This document shows positions 38,286 through 52,350 of a stretch of DNA of 64,000 nt, in pieces. A model generated the notes under the pieces. That model was not told the origin of the DNA and searched no databases. It saw only the letters and a list, made by a program, of their open reading frames with translations. Origin of the DNA: Whitmania pigra (taxonomy: Eukaryota > Annelida > Clitellata > Hirudinida > Haemopidae). Every line of letters starts with the position of its first letter. Position 1 is the first letter of the stretch. Both the position numbers and the translations under genes were made by a program. The stretch is taken from assembly GCA_021613335.1 (NCBI GenBank), contig JAJTWR010000254.1, forward strand, positions 124,501 through 188,500, given 5' to 3'.

Positions 38286-41200
38286 TAAATAATAATAATA
38301 ATAACCTTCCATTCTTCCACCCTGCAATTGACCTGCTTCAGAATTTCATCTTCATCTGAACTTTTAACTTTTAACTTAAGTAAGAGTTCTTCAATCTGTA
38401 AATATAATTGAATATTGTCATTTTTAATTGATTAATTAATGCAGAAATCAATAATTGATTGTCTACTTAGCTAACAGTCTTAAATATTTATTTTACTTTC
38501 ATCAATATTTATTCAGCCAACACAATTCCATTTAATTAAACTAAATAACAAGTAAACAAAATAACTATTGTAATTATTTATTGAAAGTTAAATAATATCA
38601 TTTGTAATGGCTCACCTGAAGCTTGAGAGCTGCATTCTCCCTGACATATTTGTCAATTTGGCTTTCATTTTCATTCACAAGAAGCTGCAAAATCCACCAA
38701 TTAATATTAACTGCTCCCAATCAGTTGTTTGATTAGAAATAATAATGACTTTAATCATAAACATGCTTTAAAGTACCATACAAATACCTATATAACTTAT
38801 ACATAAAAACATGGTTTTCATATTCATTGTGCAGACATTTACACTTAACTTAGATATATAACAACAATGTTTAATAATTCTTTAAATAGTATTTCATTAT
38901 TAATTGGATAAGCCATTAATTAGTTTAATAATTCTTGATTCCATTTCCAAACATCCTAAATGAAATGTGAGCAATTTTATTAAATCAAACCAAGTCATTA
39001 CACAATAGATTGATTTAATCAAGTAGCTAAATAATATGCACAAGCTTTATGTGAAGGTATGGTTAATTTGGTCTGCATAAAGAATATTCAAATTTGATAA
39101 TTGATTATTTGAATTATCTCTAATATTATATAGCAAAAGCAAAGAATGACTGATTATTGCCAGCTTGTTTTATAACAAATGTTTGAGTAAAACATTTTGT
39201 AGAAATATTTAATAATTACATTAAGATCAACAATTTCTGAAGCATTAATAACAAATATGATTTGCAATAGAATTGTGAATTGCAAATAAATTTCTGTTTA
39301 AAATAAAGTTCAAGTAAAGTGGAACATTGTAAAATTGCTTCAAAAGTTGCATTTAGAACTTTAAAATAAAATTCTTGTTTTAGAGTTCAAGTAAACTGAC
39401 CTTCAACTTGAGGTAATCATCTGTAGTTTTATCAATTTCATTTTTTCCATCCATCATTTCCTCCTTCATTTTCTCAATCTGTCTCTCTAATTCCAAATTG
39501 TATTCAGATAATTTCTGTTCAAAGATAGGCAAATGTTTTCTAAAATTTTTCAAATTGGTTGATTCTAATTCAGGTAGATTAAATATATAAATTGGTAGAT
39601 AAAATATATGTAAACATACATATAAACACCTTTCCATCATTGGAAGGTAATAACTGGTGATAAGTGACGAGCATTCGTGTTACTGAAAGGCTAACTCTTA
39701 AAAAGTCATAAGTTTTGTTAAGAAATAAATGATCAACGAACCCTGTTCTCATCGAGTGTATTGTTGAGGATGATGTTCTTGTTCTTCATTTTCTCACTCA
39801 TCTGTTGATCGCTGTCCATCTTGTTCAACAAACTTTCCCTCTGAGCATCCGACTGCCTCTGGATGTCTCTCAAGTCCTCTCGAAGTTGGTCATTCTGTCG
39901 TTTAAATGCAGAACTGCTTATTTTTGGACATTCAATCAAGTGCACATTCAAAGGGCATCTTAAGAAGTATTGATTTTTCACTTTCAAAATAAACATGTTC
40001 TCAGGTTGTACTACTATGCTAAGCTTAAACATTCACTTTTTAGATGCTCCATTATTGTTTTTTTTTTCAATTTGTCACTCACATCGATTTTCATTTCTCT
40101 GACCTTCCTCTCAAACTCTTCAGATTGCTTCCTGTACTGACGTTCAAAAATATAAAAGCAATTTAAATTAATAAAACTCAAGTTAACAACAAATGATAGT
40201 TTTATATGTAAATTTGAAGGTGGAGAGAAATTATTGCAAACTATTATAAAATATGGTATGTTATGTAATTAGATATTTATTTAAATATTATGTGGTTCGT
40301 CTTTTCGGGACATCATTTGTGAAGCCGGGACAACGGAATGCAAGGCCTGTGATGCTAAGTGCGTGGAGATACACAGGGCTGCTGAGAGAGGGACATGGGT
40401 TGCAAACGCTCAGAAACAATTTTTGAGTTCCATTCGGGTTTTAAAACCTCTTTTTAAGTTTCTGTTAACAAATTAACTTAAAGTGGAGATTGCCCATGGT
40501 GATTGTGTCTTTCTGTTTGTGGCCCTGACACCATCAAGACTAACTATAAATAATAATATTATCACTGTTGTTGCTGTTAATAGTACTTGTATTATTTTTA
40601 TTATTACTATTATTATATTGTTATTATTATCATCATCATTATCATTATTATTACACTTATTGATATCATATACTAATATAACATATAGGCAGGGCTAGTT
40701 AGCTCAAGGTGTTAGCTTGGAGGGACAATTCCTGTAAACAGATTAAAATGTATGGGATTCAGAATTCAGCTCACATCACCCCAAGTGTTCTTGGAAATCA
40801 GAGATTAAATGCAAGATTAAAAAGTGCCACTGATAATTTGAACCAATCATTGACTCAATATTGTTGTTATTAAGGAAGAAAACAGTGACACAATAAATTA
40901 TTGATTTAAAACAATTAATTTTAAAGTACCCACTTTCTCTGAAAACTCTTTTTCTTCTTGCCACTTCATTTTGTATTCTTTCAGATCTTTGTGAAGGGTG
41001 GTAACCTGAGATTCTAATTCTTCGATGGTTTCTCGAAAGTTTCGATCCTTCCAGTTCAGTCCTGAACTTCCTCCGACTTGCTGGAAAAAAATATCCTTCA
41101 GTCAATCGAATGTGTGAAATGCACCACCAATGTGTATTGTAAGTCCATGCTATTATTAATGTTACAGTGGCTACAACTACTCACTGAACTACTTATAGCT

Positions 41201-41910
41201 AAAGTTACACATTACAATTTCATGCTTATTTGAGTCAAGTTGAGTTGAACCTCCAAATCACGATTTTTTTTCCTCAGAGTTTGAACTTCAACTTTGAGGT
41301 CCTCAATCTCCTGATCTGAAAAATTAGTGGTGTCATTTCTGTAAAATGATGTATACATTAAATAAAGTTTATTAGTATTTCATAAATATCTCTTAAAGAT
41401 TCCATATATGGCTCAAAATCAAATTACGTCTTAGATATTTTCTAGCTCGAGATAACTAGAGTGACACTTTTTTCAAATAGTTCAGTTAGGTACAAAAGAA
41501 TAAAATTTGGTTTAATATGTTATTACTAAATATTCAGTAAGTGATAATAGAGGATGATTCTCAGCATAAAAAACATAATGTCATTTTACTTTTCTGAGCT
41601 GCTTTTCTGCCTTCTTCTGCTGCCTCTTTTGCCAATTGATCCAAAACCTGTTCAGCTTCCATACCTTTTACCGTTAAAACCACTTGAGTCACTTTGAATA
41701 ATTTTTTAAGTTTTGCTGGATTGTCCTCATCGTCTGCTTCAAACTAAATAAAGTAAACCGAAAGAGATCATTAACTTAGATATATTATCTTAAAAACGCT
41801 TTGGAAGCAAAACTCACCTCCAACAAAGCATTGTACAAGTCCGTCACATCCTTACGAACAACGTCGTCAAGATTGACACTCATCAAATCGTTCCAACTTA
41901 GAGCAACCAT
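21998..41910 (-). CDS. CEP290: CEP290, centrosome/ciliary transition-zone coiled-coil protein
   Basis: CEP290 bridges microtubules and membrane in the ciliary transition zone. About 54 exons were read: first 41818-41910 (ATG 41908-41910; MVALSWNDLM), then 41590-41743, 41251-41315, 40934-41080, 40083-40136, 39742-39913, 39401-39514, 38616-38684, 38306-38395, 37991-38113, 37688-37805, 37282-37391, 37063-37134, and on leftward through 36287, 32028-32239, 30722-30924, 29979-30089, 26665-26950 and 24728-24846 to 21998-22078 (stop TAA 21998-22000). Nearly all sequence is coiled coil. Blocks matching vertebrate CEP290 in order: VEEWK|LILSDKDEKI, LRERLGLDPKKP, LDVANKQFAELTEKYRALL, EIKELNERQRAEH, VSKEASDADRKKIGELE, LLDFQAQSDDK, PLSEQEKF, ELISTLKDGKGAQK, LQKEN and ELEQVNRDLPRLK. 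The C-terminus is short after the last block. Borders near 36287-36710, 25190-25320 and 26140-26269 are unresolved. Confidence 0.95.
23790..24420 (-). pseudogene. hAT transposase C-terminal fragment in a CEP290 intron
   Basis: The minus strand encodes FTNFRKFARLIMAMFGSNYV then CEQLFSFMKT, and after a frameshift LRDEHLSSLIKV and AFKRAI. This is the hAT dimerisation signature (...ARxxxxxFGSxYxCEQxFSxMK...LRDEHLxxLxxV) of GTF2IRD2/FAM200/ZBED-type transposases. Upstream, SALRTKYLKVEIPGFFLHLP fits the preceding region of the same family. The frameshift and the lack of the catalytic core make it a relic. It is in the same orientation as CEP290 and is diverged from the fragment at 9234. Confidence 0.8.
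24593..24681. repeat. AT-rich tandem repeat, about 20-bp unit
   Basis: Four to five copies of ttaaatatattaaatattat in a CEP290 intron, 47 bases left of the exon 24728-24846 donor. Confidence 0.85.
26270..26452. repeat. Tandem repeat, 61-bp unit, about 3 copies, carrying an acceptor-like site
   Basis: The unit starts ctgaaggtggttaagttgtt and ends caataatacacagtg. It begins at the splice acceptor of the CEP290 exon ending at 26269, so each copy repeats the minus-strand CCACCTTCAG acceptor context. Copies start near 26270, 26331 and 26393. Confidence 0.85.
27253..27391. repeat. CEP290 intron composed entirely of a 27-30-bp minisatellite
   Basis: The 139-base intron between CEP290 exons 27392-27508 and 27098-27252 is five units of the type GTTGTTGTTGTTGCCTGTAG followed by ACAATAT (minus strand). 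The real donor (GTTGTTG) and real acceptor (TTGCCTACAG) are themselves parts of units. The internal units repeat acceptor-like TTGCCTGTAG or TTGCCTGCAG. Confidence 0.85.
31112..31200. repeat. 43-bp tandem duplication
   Basis: Two copies of a unit starting gtaatgatgacattcaaagg / gtaataatggcattcaaagg, in the CEP290 intron just left of exon 31222-31354. Confidence 0.85.
35745..35890. repeat. 47-bp tandem repeat, three copies
   Basis: The word acgtgg recurs at 35774, 35821 and 35868 within the unit aataatgtattttcattatt...attacgtggtatt. It lies in a CEP290 intron, ending about 20 bases from the donor of exon 35910-35983. Confidence 0.85.
38215..38305. repeat. (AAT)n microsatellite touching a splice donor
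   Basis: Interrupted AAT/AAC array. On the minus strand it follows the last base of CEP290 exon 38306-38395, so the donor itself reads GTTATTATTATT. Confidence 0.9.
40290..40480. other. GC-richer unclassified segment in CEP290 intron
   Basis: Between exons 40083-40136 and 40934-41080 is a 190-base patch with higher GC and CpG content than its surroundings (from about gtggttcgtcttttcgggac). I see no ORF. It is probably an interspersed repeat. Confidence 0.3.
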
Positions 41911-42201
41911 GATCCAATGCGATTGAAAAGCAAATACAAATAATCCAAATAAAGTTAACTATTTGTCATTAGCATTCCTTAAAAACATCGTTAGCAGTCT
42001 GATCGCACTAATCACTGATTTTATTAGAAACACCAGCGCTTTGTTTACGCCGTTGTCTAGCAGATGAATCTGATGTAGCGTAGAATATTTTAAACTCTTT
42101 TCTGTAATAAATTACATGTACAATTAATCAAAATCAAATTTATAGTTTTACTTAGTTATATTTAAATTTTAATTACTAACTAAATAACATATGTATGGTA
42201 A

Positions 42202-42489
42202 TATAATCAGACTCGCAAATACTGTGATGCTATCTTTTGGATAAGTGAACTAAAATCTTCAAAAAAGTTTACAAAATGTTGTCACGGTAAAAAAGTTTTG
42301 CTTCAGCATTTATCGGCAATTTCTGACATGCTTCAAGAATTATTAACGACGACTTCAGCAGAAAAAAAATGTCCGTGTTTAGAAGTTGTAATGGAAAAAT
42401 TAGATTTGATCTTATGCAGTATTAATTCATTAGCTGTATCCTACAATCGATTGCATCAAATAACAGTTCAATCATACTTAACAAAGTAG
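42202..42489 (+). other. Short open frame in the CEP290 5' flank, unrecognised
   Basis: A frame open from 42202 to TAG at 42487-42489 lies head-to-head with CEP290 about 290 bases from its start codon. No ATG is present before Met at 42328, so either translation gives 53 residues or this is a downstream exon with acceptor ttgcttcag at 42306. The peptide is helical in pattern (MLQELLTTTSAEKK ... EVVMEKLDLILCSINSL) with two Cys near each other. I do not recognise a family. The 41911-42200 stretch would be a shared bidirectional promoter if the ORF is real. Confidence 0.25.
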
Positions 42490-43005
42490 ATGATTGTTAT
42501 AGAAGATCCCAATTTAGACTTAAGACGATATAACCCATCAACTTCAAGGACAGTAGTTACTGCAATATTCGTCGGTGAAGATGGCGAACCATCGGCCAAT
42601 AGAAATATATGTATCTGCCCGATTGAAATATTATTACTTTAATTAGTTCTAAATGCATTATGAATGATTGCATATTTTCATAGTATTCATTTTCTATTTC
42701 AATAGTAATTGAAGTATATAAAATATATATGCCCCGATAAATATAGACAAAAAAGTTTTCAATGTAGCCCTCCGTAGAAAATGTTTGCCCACTTCTGGCT
42801 TAGGATTTTACAATAAAAATAAGGCAGTTCTGTTCATTAAAAGCCAGGAGCAAAAACCAATCTTTCTTTCCTTTCAGCACCAAAGTAACAATAAAAATTG
42901 TAATCATGCGTAATCATTTCGATGTTTACATTTGTATTTAGCCGATTTTTTGAGTGCCTTATGAATCCGTATAGGATGTGAAGGCACTTTTTAATCGACC
43001 TATCA
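42490..43005. other. Intergenic, nothing recognised
   Basis: AT-rich sequence without a supported ORF, RNA gene or repeat family. Confidence 0.4.
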
Positions 43006-43105
43006 TTTATATAGCGTCCCTACCCCAGGGCGATCCCTGGCGGTGCGAGCTGGGTTGCGATCACGACTCGTAACAACTGTTGCCTTCACCGCCGTTCGCA
43101 ACCCT
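43006..43105. repeat. Interspersed repeat, copy B (atttatatagcg family)
   Basis: Shares catttatatagcg, cccagggcg, a cacgac word, actgttgcc and a tcaccgcc word in the same order as 12243-12420. Confidence 0.55.
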
Positions 43106-43260
43106 CTGGGCCAATGTTGAGCTCTAATGTTCATTGACTCCTTAAACTTTTTTAGGCCCCGGCTGCACCCCCCCTCCATGGGATCTGATTGAACAAGGGG
43201 GGTCTTAAGGAAGGTGCAATGTAGTAACTGGGCGACACTTATAAAGTAACATTTTCCAAG

Positions 43261-44200
43261 AAAAATGGAGATATAAGGATTTGCGCAAATTTTAAAATGG
43301 GATTAAATTAAAAACACCAAAATCCCCTTCCGACGCCAGAAAAGATCTTTGCGAGACTAAACCAAGGAGCATGGCATGCGCAAATAGATCAGACAGAAGC
43401 TTATTAGCAGCTGGATGCAGTGGAGAAGTGCAAATACTTGTTAAACAATCAACGCAAGTAAGGATCCTTACCAGTATCAAAGACTTCCATTTGCTATGAA
43501 TGTGCTCCAGGAATTTTTTTAAAGAGACAATGGATAATTTCAGGTTTGTCTGGATGTGCGTATTTGAATGACATCGTAGTGACATGGGTTACTTTTGAAG
43601 GACATTAGAAAAATGTGCAAGCTTCGTTTTCGAAAAATTCAGACTTTAGATTGAAAGTCAGACCGGACAAATGTGATAAAGGATGTTCGTATTTTAGGTT
43701 TTTAGTTTGACAAAGAAGTTAAAAGCCCATAATCAATCATAGTTGAGACTATGAAGAATGCGACAGTTCTTCGAAATAGGAAGCAGTTGAAGTTTTTCTT
43801 GGGAATGATGAGTTATTATAATTCCCTTGTGTCCAAAATGAGGCAAATGAGAGGGCCTCTAGATGATCTTGAAAAGCGGAAAAATTAATGAGGAACTATG
43901 AACACCAGAATGTTTTCAGCCATATCAAAAATGTTTTGCAGGCAGGTCTGGTAATGACGCATTAGGATCCTCGGAAAGACATCTTCAGACACTTGTGAAT
44001 GGCCTCGGTGTGGTAATTTATTTGGCACGGGTTTTTGACGTAGAGGTCGTTTCAGCATTTTAGAAATGGAGGGGTAACCCTGGCACAACACAAGATGGCC
44101 TTTTTTCGTCCAGTCTAAAGTCGGGAGACCGAAGAACTATGCAAGGAGATTGTAGAGTTGGATGAATGCCAGTCAGTAAATCCCTCGATAAAGGAAATCG
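43261..44200 (+). pseudogene. Gypsy-type LTR retrotransposon pol fossil
   Basis: Frame-broken plus-strand translation follows the Ty3/Gypsy reverse transcriptase in order: DIRICANFKMG, LPTPEKIFARLNQGAWHAQI, CAPGIF, ISGLSGCAYLNDIVVT (the catalytic box is YLND rather than YLDD), RPDKC, a frameshifted VEVFLGN segment, and later GLVMTH. Stops and frameshifts are frequent. The part beyond about 44060 fits an RNase H/connection region only weakly. No LTRs were recognised. It is an inactive relic with no host function implied. Confidence 0.75.
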
Positions 44201-44249
44201 TTAAACATATTCTTGCGATTATTAAGGGACAGAATCTAATATATTACTA

Positions 44250-45980
44250 TTACCTGTAACAAAGTTCCGTTTTACAACTTGCCTTAATTATGTTGTGCAT
44301 CGAGCGCAACCACATACTATATTATTACTGCATTACTAAATTATTTGGGAATAAAATGGCTTTTTTAGATGAATTATCTTTTTTTTGTGTGAAATAGTTG
44401 CAGATGTCCCGAAGGAATTACTGAGGTTTATAAGAAATGCAAGACTTATTCATTCAACATCTCGACAAACTCTCGAGAACCAGCCTCCGCACCAGGGAGT
44501 CCAGAGAACGAAAACAACCTTGTAACTTTTTAGTATCATCCTAAGAATTTGTTAAATGTGATAGATCCCCGAAATTAATTCGATTTAAATATAAGTAATT
44601 TGTTTAAATTTTTTCATTACATCACCGTCAGATCACTCCACAACTTACTTAAATTATAATTTATGATGGTAGGTAGGTGGGTATTTTATTTAAAGTCAAT
44701 TCCATAACAATATGATTTAGACTTAAATAATTTATGACTGAAGTATTTCTATTTATTTGTCTCCATATAGAACGATTCTATCCTTGTGTTCAAAATGAGA
44801 AATCCTCATTTGCAAAGCATTCTCCAGCTTGGAGAAATAACAGGTGTATATTTGGGTGGTTTGACAAAGTATATAAACCTTCAATCAAAACATGAATAAG
44901 CAAATTTTAATTCACACACGTGGTGTTCTATGTATGTCCTTAATGCGTATAGCATAAAAGTCTGATAAATTCATTAATATAATAATCAAATAAGTTTCAA
45001 GATTACAATTACAAATAAATACATTAAATAAATAAATAAATTCAACCAGATGCTTCAAAATGCATGACAGAAAATTAAGCAGATTCAATAAAAAGAAGCA
45101 AGTAAGCCATAATCCAATGTCAATAGAATCACAACAAAGACATGAATGAACTTCAAAGTAAAAAATTCGCAGACTGATCACCATAATTCAGAACGTTTAA
45201 CATTTAAAAAAAATCAAAAATCGATGACGGACATGACTAGAACTTTAACATGCTTAAACAATATTAAAAACTTCAAGTTAATGATAAGTTCAAATGCAAT
45301 AACAAGAAATTATATTAAAATTTAAATCCATCCTTTTATATAAAATAAAATTAATATTAAAAACGGGCGGTCTTTGAGTTTTTGATTTTGAAACTGTTAA
45401 AAGAAACAATTAATATTGAAAAGTTTCAGAGATAAAAAAAAGTGATAAGAACTTGATATCTGACATCCAAAGTTAAATCACTCCAAACATTCATACAAAA
45501 CAATCTCATTGAAACCCAAAAAATAAAAAAAATAACATACTAAAATTCAAATGAAAATATAGCAAAACTCCAACAAGCATTCATGAAATGTGAAAGTGAG
45601 AAAATTATGGAACTACTTTGAAGAACTAGAATGTGATTATGCAGCCATTTCGTTATGACATGTACAAAACAAAATGTACATGTACATTAACAAAAATTAA
45701 ATTCTTCACTGACACATGCTAACTCAAATGCTCAGATTCAGAAAACCAGGCAGCAGATAAAAATTTGTAGCAGGATTCACAACACCTCATTATATAAAAA
45801 TTGAGTCCAAACAACTTTCAGATAACTCCCCGATATAATCATTGTAAAGACAAAATCTCACATCCAAACATCTAACTTCAAACAGTTGTGATAGAATGAA
45901 TAGAATGTGGATGAATAACTAGAGATAAGGACCTATGACTACAAATTAGCATAATTTGCTCATTCATTCTTTCTGAATGT
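44250..45980. other. AT-rich spacer and 3' flank of the Ras gene
   Basis: No supported ORF. The right end should hold the 3' UTR of the minus-strand Ras gene. Several minus-strand AATAAA hexamers are present and cannot be ranked. Confidence 0.45.
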
Positions 45981-45985
45981 AGCCT

Positions 45986-48656
<2,671 letters not shown>

Positions 48657-50300
48657 TATAGTATCCGTAGCAAATCCCTGTAAATAAAATGACGAACTCC
48701 GCAGTCCTCTTACAAATGCTCAGGCGTTTCGTACAAGTAAACAATGAATCGTCGGGAAAAGAGCAAAGTGAACTTTCGATGTTTGCTCAGAAAACACCTA
48801 ATTTCATCGAGTATCTATAATATATGGATCCGTGCACGACAGGCGCACCACAAATGAAACCATTCGGTAAATGGTAATTTAACCATTTCGACATCTCATC
48901 TTTCACAAGAATCAGCCAATTCATTAGAGATCATCGCCTTATTCACTGCTGAAATGATTTTAATTGATTAACCAACTCTAAAACCAAATAGAAAACTATC
49001 CTTAAACCCTTGCAATATTGCGATCTTAACTAAACCAATTTTCGCAATTATTCTCCAAGATATTTGTTAATCTAAAGTTTAAATAGAACGTAATAATGAA
49101 ATTGTACCAATTGAAAGGGCGCCTAATTAGATGTTCCGCGAAGCAGGAGTAAAATGTTGAGTTACCAGAAGGTCCGGGAAAGCATAACAGCTGACGTCGT
49201 TATCAGATGCCATTCATCCATTACGTCGAAGTTTCGTCCGAAGGGTTACGTGCAAGTAACTTCAAAGTTAATTTTAGAGTAATAAATTTATTTATTTCAG
49301 CCTAAAAGAGGGTCACAAGTTGAAGTCAGTTAATATGTAGATAATAGAGTGCATAAACAAAATTTAAGTCATTAAATTGTTAATAACTTCTTCAAATCAG
49401 ATTTACTCAAATTTTCTTTAACAATTACGAGTTGAATACATAAGTTGACGTGAAAGTAATTATTTGCGATCTGCACCAAACGTTGATTATGTCCTTGACT
49501 CCTTTTGTCTCTTGAAAATATCAGTGAAAAAATCGGCAATGGTAATATACAGATTTAAAGTAACATGAGGTTATGTTGCTTGTTATAGCAACTACTAAGG
49601 GAGTTGGACGTACTATATTACCAGCTAGGCTGGAGTTTGACGACGTGCTACATATGTGAACGTTGTTCATTGAACAGCACAAACTCAATAAACAAAAACT
49701 GAATTGTAAAATATATAAAAAAAATTCGTTTTAGCTTCCAAATTATTTCGACCATAAATGAAAATAAACCGATAATTAATTTTGATTTTGGGAGCGAAAA
49801 CGATATTCGGTCGGTCTCTAATTTGTCGCTGAATCACTTAAACTTTTACAAAGTAAAGAAATTACAGTAAAAACAAAATGTACATCATTTAATTCCCAAA
49901 CTAGATAAAGTAATTTTGAAAACTCTGTAAGAGCTTTGACATAATACTCAAACTGAACTGGTTAAAAGTACTTGATGCGGAAAAAAGTTTACTTCAAAAA
50001 TGATTGCAATAACATTGATCAAAAAGCGCACTAGCCAAGACATAAAATTTTGAACTTGAAGCAGAAAGATTTTGCACCAATATTATTTAAAATCCTTTAA
50101 CAATTACGTTTATTAGGTCAAAGTTCATTTCTTTAAACAATTTTATAAGTTATAATTTTCCGTAAAAGCTTCGCTTCTAACACCTGTTCGTTGTAAGCAT
50201 TCATCCAGAGCCGGATTAAAAGGGGCCCAGGGCATCCCACCAATATAGACTTTCGATCAAAATTATGCAAGTTGTATGTATGATACATTTTCAAAATCAG
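48657..50300. other. Ras 5' flank and spacer, nothing else recognised
   Basis: It should include the promoter and 5' UTR of the Ras gene near 48660-48850. No supported ORF or RNA gene was found. Confidence 0.45.
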
Positions 50301-50306
50301 TAGTCC

Positions 50307-50702
50307 TTGATAAATGCGTCCATTGAAGAGTTAGGTTTCAATTTGGCATTTGGTTTAACTCATAAATTGATGTACCACATATGCGAGCCACACGCCAAAG
50401 AGAATCATTTTACGAGGCCCTCATCAAGTCACGCCTGTTCCTCAGATCGCCCAGTGATTTCTTTTGATAATAAGAATATATATGGAACTACTCCGAGGCC
50501 AAAGCATATTGTTCGTGTATTCTGCTTCCATACACTTGCTGGAACTATGTTCATTCGCAATTGTTGTATTGAAGAACTTGGATTCGGAAGCATCTCGGTG
50601 AGTTTGATTAGTATTTCAGTTTTTCACAGGAAAGATAAGTGGGTGCAATGTGATACATGCCAGAGATGGATCCATTCAGTTACATGTTACGTTTGTTCTT
50701 GA
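50307..50702 (+). other. ORF remnant ending in a PHD-like Cys/His motif
   Basis: A 131-codon frame without a recognisable partner exon. Its C-terminal end reads RKDKWVQCDTCQRWIHSVTC, which is the CxxC...W.H..C half of a PHD finger. A segment KHIVRVFCFHTLAGT precedes it. The PHD consensus needs a longer N-terminal Cys set and a second CxxC, which are not clear here. The frame may be a retroelement-borne or truncated zinc-finger relic, or one exon of an unseen gene. The motif is visible; the function is not assignable. Confidence 0.3.
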
Positions 50703-50870
50703 ATCTTCGTTGCTGCTTTTCAAATAAATGAACAATAAAATTCTGAGTTTCAAAGTTGTTTTGATTTTATCGGAAGTTTATATATCAGATTTAGACGCCA
50801 TACCGTGGATAAAAAATACATTTCATATATGTATATATATCCAAAATAGTTAAATAATAGAACTTTCCTA

Positions 50871-50904
<34 letters not shown>

Positions 50905-51850
50905 TTATATAGATAGCGCACACAGGGATCTGTCATAAATTCCGCTTCAAAGGTTTCAGGCATTAATTAAAAATAGTTTCCTATTTTTTATTTATTTATT
51001 TTTTTTTAATATTCGTCCCTGGCTCTTTGATCATACTTCTATTTTTTAAAACAATCCTCCCATTTTTATCTCTATCAGTTGATTTTTAATCGCCTTGACA
51101 AAAAAAGCCCTAAAAGGGGCTGGAACAGCGGCAGTTATCACCTTCGTGATTATATCTCATATGTGATTATGATACAGGTATGTTTAAAAGCAGTTGGAAA
51201 TATTGCAAAGCGGGTCTGCAATAGCTGAAAAAAGCAATAACTCCAAATCCATTTATGTGAATTATATTATAACTCCATTGTATTTTGAACAGGTAAGATT
51301 TATTCTTGAAATAATTTAATGTGTTATACTTATTGATTATTGGTAGCACTCTGACAAAGAGCATGATGATGACATTGTTATTCCTGACAATAAACCTCAC
51401 CACCCAAAACACATCCTTGTCAGAACTTACTGAAGAGGACCAAGCAAGCAAATTCACTTTTATTACTTACTGATATTTATGTTTCTGTAGCTCAAGGTGT
51501 TTCCTTCCAGCATACGGCAGTAGTTGTAATGGTCATGATATAGGATGATGAGATCCTACTCTGAACTGCTACGGAGCACCATTGTAATGGATGTTATATA
51601 TGTTTATGTAAAGTGATTTGTTTTGCATTAGTTTGGTTATCTAAGGCAATCAAAATGCCGGATACCCATAAACCTTTGTTCCATGTTATATTTTGCAATT
51701 CTCAATTGACAAATCTGTTTCAACTTCAAGATATGACAAAAAAAACATGATAAAGCAATCAAGATGGACAAAAAACAAATGAGCCAAGTGTTTTTATTAG
51801 TGTGAAATAAAGTAAACAAAAATATTCAGTTAATTTTCATTTTTCGGGCT
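50703..51850. other. Intergenic, with (TA)n tract
   Basis: A TA microsatellite lies at about 50873-50902. No supported ORF or transposon domain elsewhere. Confidence 0.45.
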
Positions 51851-51857
51851 TAGCAGG

Positions 51858-52350
51858 TCTCGAGGTGTTTAAAGCACGTTTATTGTTCCATACTCTAAAA
51901 TCATCATAAAACATTCATATTTGGCAAGAAAAAGCAAATATTTTGACATTCGATCAGTAAACGCTGCATAGTTAACAAATAAAAAGACTTATGTTGGAAG
52001 GAATTCCGCCTGACGTGTCACACGATATTTGAAGTACATGTGTTGTTCCACAATTTAAAAAACTAACAAGGCATACATATTTGGAAAGTAGAAATCTTAA
52101 CGAACATTTTGATGCACATTTCATCAGTCGATATGTCGTGGTTATTAAGTAAAAAGACTTGTAAGACAATCCACTAATGGGAGGACTTCCGTTTAAGATG
52201 TCTCGCGATATTTGAAGCAAGTATGTTGTTCCACAATTTTAAAGACTCACACGGCATACATATTTGGAAAATAGAAATCTTAACGAACATTTTGATACAC
52301 ATTTCATCAGTCGAAAAGTCGTGGTTACTGAGTATGAAGACTTTTGAACG
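51858..52350. repeat. Tandem repeat, about 183-bp unit, 2.5-3 copies
   Basis: Copies 2 and 3 share catacatatttggaaa, agaaatcttaacgaacattt and catttcatcagtcg at a spacing of 183 bases (cgaacatttt at 52101 and 52284). A more diverged first copy with ttgttccata, tcatatttggcaag and attcgatcag precedes them. The sequence is AT-rich and non-coding. Confidence 0.8.

Noticed and set aside
40685..40740. tRNA-like A-box (tagctcaaggtgttagc)
   Set aside because: No matching B box at the right distance and no cloverleaf arms could be drawn.
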